From the NCBI GenBank assembly GCA_902803015.1, contig CADCOL010000261.1, positions 1-5,008 on the forward strand: a stretch of 5,008 nucleotides of DNA. The letters run 5' to 3'. Below the pieces are notes generated by a model. The model saw only the letters and a program-made list of their open reading frames with translations. It was not told the origin of the DNA and searched no databases. The translations under genes were made by a program, and so were the position numbers. The DNA comes from an uncultured Lachnospiraceae bacterium. Lineage in GTDB: Bacteria; Bacillota; Clostridia; Lachnospirales; Lachnospiraceae. The stretch's first letter is position 1. Every line of letters starts with the position of its first letter. Positions 1-4,900 of this stretch are shown piece after piece.

Positions 1-743
1 ACTTCTTTGGTCCGGACATCGGAATGATTGTTGACATACTCTTCCAGTGTTGCACGAACTTCGTTAAGACGCTTCGAATAGGACTTGGAGAAAATCTGAA
101 AGCCATCCGGAACATCCGCCTCCACATAAGCGACAAAATACACATTGCTCACTTCTTCCGGGCGGAACGAAGCTTCGGACAACATTACGATATAACTGTC
201 TTTGGAAAGATAATCCGGATGCAGAATGGATCCGGTTACCAGGAATTCTTCTTTTTCAACAAGTTCCGGTCTGGATTTTAACTGAACAAAAATCGTGTCT
301 CCGACGGAAACGCCGAGTCTTTGCATTGTTACCTCATTCAACGCGCATTCACCGTCTGCTTCCGGAAGTTTTCCCTCTTCCACGGAAGCCGTGCCGATTC
401 GCTTCGTAGGCGACAAGACCGTTACGGTTTCGCACGCATCATCAAAGCGGGCCTCACCGCTTACGCGGTATAAGCCTTCCACATCTTTTACGCCGTCAAG
501 CGCTTTGATTTCTTCAATGTCCTCTTCGGTGATACCCATGGATCCGAGAATTTCGAAATCCTTGGCATTATGACCTTTTAAGAAGTGGTCCGCATTCTTA
601 CCGATCGTTGCAGAAAGGTCGAAAATAAGCGTAAGACCGGCCATTCCGATTGCCATGATTGTGACAATCGAAAGGAACGGAATTTTCTTATTCCAAATAT
701 TTCGAATGGCTTCCAAAAGAAGCATCGGACGTTTATTCTTCAA
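1..743 (-). CDS. Large FtsX/MacB-type ABC transporter permease, N-terminal part (3' end outside window)
   Basis: The reverse strand reads open from a TTG at 743-741 to the window edge, giving 247 codons without a stop. Residues about 21-41 (IPFLSIVTIMAIGMAGLTLI) form one hydrophobic membrane segment after a basic N-terminus (LKNKRP...RNIWNKK). A long extracytoplasmic domain follows, containing 'ILGSMGITEEDIEEIKALDGV'-like text (cut here: SMGITEEDIEEIKALDGV), which is typical of the MacB-like core domain in the very large (about 1000-residue) FtsX permeases of Firmicutes. In that family the permease works with a separate ABC ATPase to move or release substrates at the membrane; the substrate cannot be read here. 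The TTG is chosen because AAGGAG (755-750) sits 6 bases upstream; an internal ATG at codon 7 has no comparable site. It follows the methyltransferase gene by 38 bases, so co-transcription is likely. An ATPase gene would be expected beyond the left edge. Confidence 0.85.
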   Translation of the reverse strand, partial: MKNKRPMLLLEAIRNIWNKKIPFLSIVTIMAIGMAGLTLIFDLSATIGKNADHFLKGHNAKDFEILGSMGITEEDIEEIKALDGVKDVEGLYRVSGEARFDDACETVTVLSPTKRIGTASVEEGKLPEADGECALNEVTMQRLGVSVGDTIFVQLKSRPELVEKEEFLVTGSILHPDYLSKDSYIVMLSEASFRPEEVSNVYFVAYVEADVPDGFQIFSKSYSKRLNEVRATLEEYVNNHSDVRTKE

Positions 744-754
744 ATAACACTCCT

Positions 755-780
755 TTTCGCTTATGAGAACTTCAGCGAAA
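755..780 (-). promoter_or_regulatory. Hairpin abutting the permease ribosome binding site
   Basis: TTTCGCT (755-761) and AGCGAAA (774-780) are perfect 7-base inverted arms around a 12-base loop in the gap between the methyltransferase stop and the permease TTG. On the mRNA the 3' arm ends inside the purine run that begins the AAGGAG site (755-750). Folding could therefore partly mask the ribosome binding site. No T-run follows, so it is not an intrinsic terminator. A role in tuning permease translation is inference only. Confidence 0.3.
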
Positions 781-781
781 T

Positions 782-1984
782 CTATTTTTCATCCACTACC
801 TGGAAAATATAAAACTTCAGATAATACCCGGAATCCGCTGCCCAGAGAATCGGATGATCCGGTCCCTGCGTACGGAATTCCACCTGGCGCAAACGCTTAT
901 GCGCGCCGACACTTGCCTCACGAATGGTCTTTGCAAAAAGATCCGGATCCATAAAATGCGAGCACGAACAGGTGCATAAATACCCGCCGTTTTTCACAAG
1001 TTTCAGTCCGCGGATATTGATTTCACGATAACCCTTAACAGCCTGCTTAATGGAGTTTCTCGACTTCGTAAATGCCGGCGGATCGAGGATAACAACATCG
1101 TACTTCTCTCCCTTCGCTTCCAGTTCCGGCAGAAGTTCGAATACATCCGCACAGGTAAAATCGACTCTGTCCTCCAGGTGATTTAAAACCGCATTCTTTT
1201 TGGCCTGCTCCACCGCAAGTTCGGATGCATCCACGCCGAGTACGCTTGATGCACCCGCAATGCCTGCATTTAACGCAAACGAACCGGTATGCGTAAAGCA
1301 GTCCAGAACTTTTTTGTCTTTGCAAAGCTTGTGAATCGCCGCACGATTATTCTTTTGATCCAGGAAAAATCCGGTCTTCTGACCGTCTTTTACATCGACG
1401 AAATAATGCACGCCGTTTTCAACGATTTCCACTTCTGTATCGAATTCGTCACCGATGAATCCTTTGGCACTTTCCATGCCTTCCTTTTGGCGAACCTTCG
1501 CATCGGAGCGCTCGTAAACGCCGCGAATCGCAATCCCGTCCTCTTTCAGGATCTTTTTAAGGGCATCGATAATCACAAGCTTCCAGCGGTCGATCCCGAG
1601 TGCCAGGGATTCCACAACCAGAACGTCTTCAAACTTGTCGATCACCAGTCCCGGCAGGAAATCCGCCTCGCCGAAAATGATGCGGCAGGAAGACGTATCA
1701 ATTACCGATTTGCGGTACTCCCATGCATCACGCACACGCGCTTCAAAAAACTCTTCGTCTATGACGGCATCCTTCTTTCTTGAAAGCATCCGGACGGTAA
1801 TCGTGGACTTTGTATTGATGAATCCCCATCCCATCGGATAGGAGTCAAAATCAGCAACCTCCACCACATCTCCGTTTTCGAATGCGCCGTCAATCCGGTC
1901 GATTTCATTATCGTAAATCCAGGCACCGCCCGCTTTAATCGTGCGTCCCTGGCCTTTTTTTAAAATTACTTTTGCGTAACTCAA
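782..1984 (-). CDS. rlmI: RlmI-type SAM-dependent 23S rRNA (cytosine-C5) methyltransferase
   Basis: This 400-residue protein matches the RlmI/COG1092 family in length (E. coli RlmI is about 396) and motif order. Residues about 1-75 look like the N-terminal PUA RNA-binding domain. The family signature GQKTGFFLDQ lies at 201-210, the SAM-binding motif I VLDCFTHTGSF at 226-236, the motif DPPAF at 301-305, and the cysteine motif CTCSCSHF at 337-344. That cysteine motif is where m5C methyltransferases carry the nucleophilic Cys. E. coli RlmI makes m5C1962 in 23S rRNA; the same target here is inferred from the family. The start is TTG (1984-1982), with AGGAG at 1997-1993 and an 8-base spacer. It lies 31 bases after the esterase gene and 38 before the permease, so it probably belongs to the same operon. 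All key motifs are intact. A related COG1092 member with another target base is possible. Confidence 0.9.
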   Translation of the reverse strand: MSYAKVILKKGQGRTIKAGGAWIYDNEIDRIDGAFENGDVVEVADFDSYPMGWGFINTKSTITVRMLSRKKDAVIDEEFFEARVRDAWEYRKSVIDTSSCRIIFGEADFLPGLVIDKFEDVLVVESLALGIDRWKLVIIDALKKILKEDGIAIRGVYERSDAKVRQKEGMESAKGFIGDEFDTEVEIVENGVHYFVDVKDGQKTGFFLDQKNNRAAIHKLCKDKKVLDCFTHTGSFALNAGIAGASSVLGVDASELAVEQAKKNAVLNHLEDRVDFTCADVFELLPELEAKGEKYDVVILDPPAFTKSRNSIKQAVKGYREINIRGLKLVKNGGYLCTCSCSHFMDPDLFAKTIREASVGAHKRLRQVEFRTQGPDHPILWAADSGYYLKFYIFQVVDEK

Positions 1985-2015
1985 GTGTTTTTCTCCTGTT
2001 TGTTTTCGCGCAGGT

Positions 2016-2789
2016 TCACACCCACTGTCTTGCCACGAGATAATCCCTTATGGCTGCCACCGCCTCGTCCAGATGATTGTCAAAGCAGTGCGTATCTCCT
2101 TCAATCGGCACAAATGTGCAATCCGCATATCCCTTTGCGGCTTCCATGACCTCGTCAATCGGACAGGTTGCATCCGCGGATCCGTGTACGATAAATACGG
2201 GCTTTTTAAATGCCGCAATCACGGGTTCGATTTCTATACTCAGTGCGGACCGAATATACGTATCGCAGAGAATCCAGCCCTCTTTTGCCTGAAATTCTCC
2301 GGGAATGTTATTCGTGTCGAATTTGTTTCCGAGTAAATCTCCTTTTCTTGCACCGGACAGAATCACGATTGCCGGCGACATCGGAATGATTCCGTCAATC
2401 AGATCCTGAAACTTTGTACCCGCAAGCATGACGGTAAGACCGCCCTGCGAATGACCGCACAAATAGATTTTCGAAAAGAGATTTGTACTACGTGCGTAGT
2501 TGATTTCCGCAAGTGCATTGGAAACCCAGATATCCAGAGTATGATGTTTAAATTCTCCGTCGCTTAATCCGTGCCCGTAAAAATCCGCACGAAGCGTCGC
2601 CATCCCGAGTTCATTCATCATATCCGAAACCGCAAGCAGATGGCGTTCATCCTTATTGCCGGTAAAGCCGTGCAGGATGATGCATAAGGGTATCTTTGGG
2701 CGAACTTTAGTCCCCTCCGGCATGGAAAGAACGGCATCCAGTCTCGTGGCGCCGTCATAAATATCAAAGTGCTTTACAGTAACCCCCAT
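2016..2789 (-). CDS. Alpha/beta-hydrolase esterase, cinnamoyl/feruloyl-esterase-like
   Basis: This 257-residue serine hydrolase has no signal peptide and is probably cytoplasmic. The oxyanion-hole motif HGFTG is at residues 40-44. The nucleophile elbow is GHSQG at 112-116, with Ser114. The acid is probably Asp206 in HGSAD, and the base is His234 in GDTHCFDNH. The segments HGFTGNKDERH, TLRADFYGHGLSDG and GDTHCFDNHL closely resemble the Butyrivibrio Est1E-type cinnamoyl esterases, which release ferulic or p-coumaric acid from plant cell-wall arabinoxylan fragments. That similarity is from memory of the family; the substrate here is inferred and could be another short or aromatic ester. The ATG start is preceded by an unusual run of six G (2800-2795), 5 bases away, instead of AGGAGG. 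The gene starts 15 bases after the lipoprotein stop, which suggests translational coupling. Confidence 0.88.
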   Translation of the reverse strand: MGVTVKHFDIYDGATRLDAVLSMPEGTKVRPKIPLCIILHGFTGNKDERHLLAVSDMMNELGMATLRADFYGHGLSDGEFKHHTLDIWVSNALAEINYARSTNLFSKIYLCGHSQGGLTVMLAGTKFQDLIDGIIPMSPAIVILSGARKGDLLGNKFDTNNIPGEFQAKEGWILCDTYIRSALSIEIEPVIAAFKKPVFIVHGSADATCPIDEVMEAAKGYADCTFVPIEGDTHCFDNHLDEAVAAIRDYLVARQWV

Positions 2790-2804
2790 ACGTACCCCCC
2801 GTAT

Positions 2805-3746
2805 TTAATTCAAATCAGGTTTTGTAAAGGTGCCGCGATAATACTGCAGCGCAAGATTATCCTCTCCGATTAACTGAAGCATTCCGCCGGTCTCAAAACG
2901 AACGGTATCCGAATAATACTCGTTCTCGGTCGGGAATGCTGCATTCGATACCACATGCACCTTCGGCGTACCCTGCTCTTCGGCCGTCTTTAAAAACGAT
3001 GCCTCGAACAAAAGCGACCCCCATGCGATGTGATAAGAACTGGATACGATTGCAACCGCATTAATCTGCGGATAATCTTTTAAGAAAATATTATACGAAT
3101 TTCTCGCATTCTCCGCGGTGGTCATCGATTGGTTTTCGATGATCAGACGCTCCTCTTCCAGGCCCTGTTTAATGAGCCATTCGCCCATCAGATCCGCTTC
3201 GGTCACGTCCGGATTGTCCGCGGCCGTACCGCCGCCGGTGCAGCATACATACGCGTACGGATACTGTTTGGCGCACTCCAGAGCCACCTTGAGGCGTCCG
3301 ATCAATTCATCCTGCATGCTGCCGTCGGGATTCAGTTCAAAGCCGAGAACCACAATGCAGAGATTGTCTTTCCGGGAAAGATTGACCGGAAGGCTGTTTG
3401 CGTTAATCGGAAGATCATTGTTTGCATAAGTCCAGTATTCCATGATTTCACGCCAGAGTTCTTCTTTTCCCGGATCGATTTCGCCGAGTTCCGTAAGACG
3501 TGCTTCAATCTGTGCAGCCGCCGCATTTTCATAGGAACCGTACAGTGTGATGATTTCGCGAACGATATCCTGCTCGGTTCTTTCGATAAGTTCGGAGCTG
3601 TTAATTGAAATCACTTCGGTCGGTGTCGGTTGGGTATTCTTTTTTTTGCATCCACCCAAAGAGCACACCAAAAACACCGCCGTAAGAAGGCAGAGGATGC
3701 GCTTTGCGGATTTGGATTTTATCACGTTTTTAATTGCGATTTTCAA
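2805..3746 (-). CDS. Lipoprotein with DUF218 (YdcF/SanA-like) domain
   Basis: The product has 313 residues. A basic N-terminus and hydrophobic stretch (17-30) end in a lipobox LGGC with Cys33, then KKK, so it is predicted to be lipid-anchored on the outer face of the membrane. Residues about 45-120 are polar and look helical, with no family I recognise. From about 129 comes a DUF218 domain: CIVVLGFELNPDGS (130-143), the CTGGGTA segment (169-175), TEADLMGEWL (182-191), ENQSMTTAEN (204-213), and VSSSYHIAW (234-242). DUF218 proteins (YdcF, SanA) are envelope-associated proteins of poorly defined function. The start is TTG (3746-3744) with AGG 8 bases upstream; an in-frame stop lies just upstream (3764-3762), so no other start fits. 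It is the first gene of the leftward cluster. Confidence 0.85.
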   Translation of the reverse strand: MKIAIKNVIKSKSAKRILCLLTAVFLVCSLGGCKKKNTQPTPTEVISINSSELIERTEQDIVREIITLYGSYENAAAAQIEARLTELGEIDPGKEELWREIMEYWTYANNDLPINANSLPVNLSRKDNLCIVVLGFELNPDGSMQDELIGRLKVALECAKQYPYAYVCCTGGGTAADNPDVTEADLMGEWLIKQGLEEERLIIENQSMTTAENARNSYNIFLKDYPQINAVAIVSSSYHIAWGSLLFEASFLKTAEEQGTPKVHVVSNAAFPTENEYYSDTVRFETGGMLQLIGEDNLALQYYRGTFTKPDLN

Positions 3747-3812
3747 TGATACTACCTGCTTTCAACACAAATTCACCTGCCGGAAAGGCGGCGAAAAAGT
3801 TACATAAGACGC

Positions 3813-3840
3813 AAAAACCCGCGAAAAGGTATTCGCGGGT
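3813..3840 (-). terminator. Intrinsic terminator of the STAS gene
   Basis: A perfect 9-bp stem (3832-3840 with 3817-3825, ACCCGCGAA/TTCGCGGGT) closes a 6-base loop. On the minus strand it is followed by a short run of T (3817-3813) and then GC. It lies 26 bases after the STAS stop codon. The T-run is short, so some read-through into the lipoprotein operon is possible. Confidence 0.8.
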
Positions 3841-3841
3841 A

Positions 3842-3858
3842 CATTATGCGCAATAATG
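3842..3858 (-). repeat. Small hairpin between STAS stop and terminator
   Basis: CATTAT (3842-3847) and ATAATG (3853-3858) are perfect 6-base inverted arms with a 5-base loop, directly preceding the terminator stem. In the transcript the two hairpins would stack in tandem. It may protect the 3' end or be incidental; it has no T-run of its own. Confidence 0.4.
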
Positions 3859-3866
3859 ACATTCAA

Positions 3867-4166
3867 TTATTCGATGGTCAGAATATCGGAGAATCCGGTG
3901 ATATCGAAGATTTCCTTTACTTCCTCGGTAGGATTCTTAACAACCATGCTGCCCTGCTTGGACATAATTTTCTGGCAGGATAATAAAACTCTTAAGCCCG
4001 CACTGGAGATATAATCCAATTCTGCAATGTCAAATTCAAGTTTGGTAATTCCGCTTAAGGATCCCTTTACATCTTCTTCAAGTCCGGGTGCGGTGGTAAT
4101 GTCCAAACGTCCTTTCAAAGCAACGGTCAAAAGTTCGCCATCTGCATTTTTGTCAATTCTAAGCAT
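3867..4166 (-). CDS. STAS-domain anti-sigma-factor antagonist, SpoIIAA-like
   Basis: The 99-residue product is a single STAS domain of normal length. The signature around the phosphorylation site, DYISSAGLRVLLS (51-63), aligns with the MDSSGLGVILG of B. subtilis SpoIIAA. By that alignment Ser55 is the residue phosphorylated by a partner kinase/anti-sigma factor. In the known switch, the unphosphorylated antagonist binds the anti-sigma kinase and frees a sigma factor; other STAS proteins of this size act in different partner-switching circuits. The ATG is preceded by a strong AAGGAGG (4183-4177), 10 bases away. The gene is alone between its own promoter and terminator, with no spoIIAB/rsbW-like kinase, PP2C phosphatase or sigma gene beside it here. 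Its partner is therefore encoded elsewhere and unknown. Confidence 0.92.
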   Translation of the reverse strand: MLRIDKNADGELLTVALKGRLDITTAPGLEEDVKGSLSGITKLEFDIAELDYISSAGLRVLLSCQKIMSKQGSMVVKNPTEEVKEIFDITGFSDILTIE

Positions 4167-4187
4167 TTCTTTCGTTCCTCCTTCACA

Positions 4188-4202
4188 TAATCTTATAGAT
4201 TA
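4188..4202 (-). repeat. Inverted repeat in the STAS leader
   Basis: TAATCT (4188-4193) and AGATTA (4197-4202) form a perfect 6-bp inverted repeat with a 3-base spacer. It sits 4 bases upstream of the STAS ribosome binding site and inside its predicted 5' leader. It could be a small mRNA hairpin or a protein site. Its A/T-rich content makes chance occurrence plausible. Confidence 0.3.
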
Positions 4203-4223
4203 CCATGAATACCTCACTCAATT

Positions 4224-4229
4224 ATTATA
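4224..4229 (-). promoter_or_regulatory. -10 element of the STAS promoter
   Basis: A perfect TATAAT on the minus strand (4229-4224) puts the transcription start near 4217 and gives a leader of about 50 bases. The hexamer 17 bases upstream (GTGCTT, 4252-4247) is a poor -35. A TTGAAA at 4244-4239 is only 9 bases away, too close for standard spacing. The promoter may need an activator or upstream A/T-rich contacts. Confidence 0.6.
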
Positions 4230-4264
4230 CTGTATTTCTTTCAAAAAAGCACCTTAAATTTCAG

Positions 4265-4289
4265 GTTTTTTTAAAAAGTTTAAAAAAAC
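4265..4289. repeat. 11-bp perfect inverted repeat in the divergent intergenic region
   Basis: GTTTTTTTAAA (4265-4275) and TTTAAAAAAAC (4279-4289) are perfect inverted arms around AAG. The element lies between the two divergent promoters, about 48-72 bases upstream of the STAS start and 57-81 upstream of the DUF1508 gene start. It could be an operator, a curved A-tract or an UP-like element that stimulates both promoters. It has no terminator role for the flanking genes, because both are transcribed away from it. Confidence 0.6.
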
Positions 4290-4322
4290 GCGAAAAACCG
4301 CATAAAATCGTGGAATTTTCGC
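4290..4322. repeat. Inverted repeat overlapping the -35 region of the DUF1508 promoter
   Basis: GCGAAAA (4290-4296) and TTTTCGC (4316-4322) are perfect 7-base inverted arms separated by 19 bases. The left arm directly abuts the larger palindrome ending at 4289, and the right arm overlaps the expected -35 position (4311-4316). A protein bound here could control the rightward promoter; this is inference from position only. Confidence 0.35.
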
Positions 4323-4330
4323 TCTTTTTC

Positions 4331-4339
4331 TGCTACAAT
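4331..4339 (+). promoter_or_regulatory. Extended -10 promoter of the DUF1508 gene
   Basis: TGC followed by TACAAT (4334-4339) is an extended -10 element with a 5/6 hexamer. The -35 position 17 bases upstream reads TGGAAT (4311-4316), only 3/6. The extended TG motif would compensate. The predicted start is near 4346, giving a leader of about 40 bases with a strong ribosome binding site. Confidence 0.65.
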
Positions 4340-4361
4340 GGATGAGTAAAAGGTAATCCCG

Positions 4362-4394
4362 ATTATGGGAAAAGGAGGGACCATTATGGGAAAA
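4362..4394 (+). repeat. 12-base direct repeat duplicating the start region
   Basis: ATTATGGGAAAA occurs at 4362-4373 and again at 4383-4394, exactly 21 bases apart, so the two ATG codons (4365 and 4386) are in frame. The end of the first copy supplies the A-run of the AAAGGAGG site (4371-4378) that serves the second ATG. It looks like a small tandem duplication of the translation start. Confidence 0.7.
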
Positions 4395-4754
4395 TTTGTT
4401 TTATCTGAAGCAAAAAACGGTTACAAGTTTAATTTGGTAGCAGGAAACGGCGAAGTGATTGCTTCCAGCCAGGTTTACAAATCTGCAGCTACCGCAAAGA
4501 AGGGAATCGAAAGCGTTTCCGCAAATGCTCCGATTGCCGCTTTGGAAAACCAGACTGTAAAGGATTTTGCAGTTGAGAAGAATCCGAAGTTCGAAGTTTA
4601 CAAGGATAAGAAAGGCGAATTCCGCTTCCGTCTGAAAGCTAAGAACGGACAGATCATTGCAACCGGCGAAGGCTACAGCAGTGAAAAAGCATGCTTAAAC
4701 GGAATTGCATCCGTTCGCAAGAATGCGAAAGAGATTAAAATCGTCGAGAAATAA
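4386..4754 (+). CDS. Tandem DUF1508 (YegP-like, UPF0339) protein
   Basis: The product is a basic, soluble protein of 122 residues made of two related repeats. Repeat 1 is about residues 3-49 (FVLSEAKNGYKFNLVAGNGE...) and repeat 2 about 68-115 (FEVYKDKKGEFRFRLKAKNG...). Each follows the DUF1508 pattern: an aromatic beta strand, a G-Y/F-R/K-F-x-L core, NG, then I-I/A-x-S/T and a Y/S-rich helix start. The family (E. coli YegP) has a small beta-rich fold and no settled function. The ATG at 4386 is preferred because AAAGGAGG (4371-4378) lies 7 bases upstream. An in-frame ATG at 4365 would add seven residues (MGKGGTI) and has only AAAGG 11 bases upstream. The gene has its own promoter and terminator. 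Confidence 0.92.
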   Translation: MGKFVLSEAKNGYKFNLVAGNGEVIASSQVYKSAATAKKGIESVSANAPIAALENQTVKDFAVEKNPKFEVYKDKKGEFRFRLKAKNGQIIATGEGYSSEKACLNGIASVRKNAKEIKIVEK

Positions 4755-4764
4755 ATCAGACCAA

Positions 4765-4800
4765 TACGCATAACGCACTTTGTGCGGCGAACGTTGCGTA
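4765..4800 (+). repeat. Nested inverted repeats between the DUF1508 stop and terminator
   Basis: Outer arms TACGCA (4765-4770) and TGCGTA (4795-4800) enclose an inner hairpin CGCAC (4774-4778), loop TTT, GTGCG (4782-4786). The mRNA could fold into a two-tier stem with an asymmetric internal loop just before the terminator. It may stabilise the 3' end; there is no T-run, so it is not itself a terminator. Confidence 0.45.
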
Positions 4801-4808
4801 CCTGTAAA

Positions 4809-4834
4809 GGCCGGGCAGCTTGCCCGGTCTTTTT
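4809..4834 (+). terminator. Strong intrinsic terminator after the DUF1508 gene
   Basis: GGCCGGGC (4809-4816) pairs with GCCCGGTC (4822-4829), including one G-T pair, around a 5-base loop AGCTT. The T-run TCTTTTT (4828-4834) follows directly. It separates the DUF1508 unit from the promoter that begins at 4866. Confidence 0.9.
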
Positions 4835-4865
4835 ACGTCCCTCTTCCCGTCTTCTCTGTATCCAC

Positions 4866-4894
4866 TTGACATTAAAGAACATCTGTTCGATAAT
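4866..4894 (+). promoter_or_regulatory. Near-consensus sigma-A promoter of the YolD-like gene
   Basis: A perfect -35 TTGACA (4866-4871), a 17-bp spacer, and -10 GATAAT (4889-4894, 5/6) form the best promoter in the window. Standard geometry puts +1 at about 4901, the first base of the ATG. The spacer carries a LexA-type operator, as expected for a strong promoter held off by a repressor. Confidence 0.85.
4877..4888 (+). promoter_or_regulatory. LexA (SOS) box between -35 and -10
   Basis: GAACATCTGTTC is a perfect GAAC-N4-GTTC inverted repeat, the core of the Bacillus/Clostridia LexA operator (consensus CGAAC-N4-GTTYC). The flanking bases are A and G rather than C and C. Lying entirely within the promoter spacer, bound LexA would block RNA polymerase, and RecA-triggered LexA cleavage would release it. 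The downstream YolD-like gene belongs to a family that includes known SOS genes, which supports the call. Confidence 0.82.
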
Positions 4895-4900
4895 ATATAT

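Noticed and set aside
24..812. Several plus-strand open frames in the first 800 bases
   Set aside because: The minus strand carries one continuous permease reading frame through this region with a ribosome binding site and membrane segment. The plus frames are antisense shadows.
180..960. Repeated TCCGGA/GGATCC-like words
   Set aside because: They fall in different codon phases of two coding genes and are explained by codon preference rather than a repeat family.
1289..1783. Plus-strand open frame of 164 codons
   Set aside because: It lies fully antisense to the RlmI-type gene, which has all its family motifs. The translation resembles no family, and I see no ribosome binding site.
3118..3608. 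Two overlapping plus-strand open frames of 103 and 159 codons
   Set aside because: Both are antisense to the DUF218 lipoprotein, whose signal peptide and domain motifs are clear. They are shadows of its codon use.
4342..4356. Tiny upstream open frame (ATG AGT AAA AGG TAA) before the DUF1508 gene
   Set aside because: It begins at or before the predicted transcription start and has no ribosome binding site, so it is probably not translated.
4365..4385. ATG at 4365 as the start of the DUF1508 protein
   Set aside because: It is in frame but has a weak, distant purine run. The ATG at 4386 has AAAGGAGG at ideal spacing, and the DUF1508 repeat begins right after it.
4788..4798. Second LexA-like site (GAACGTTG) near 4789
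   Set aside because: It lacks the four-base spacer and the final C of GAAC-N4-GTTC, and it lies in the 3' tail before a terminator, not at a promoter.
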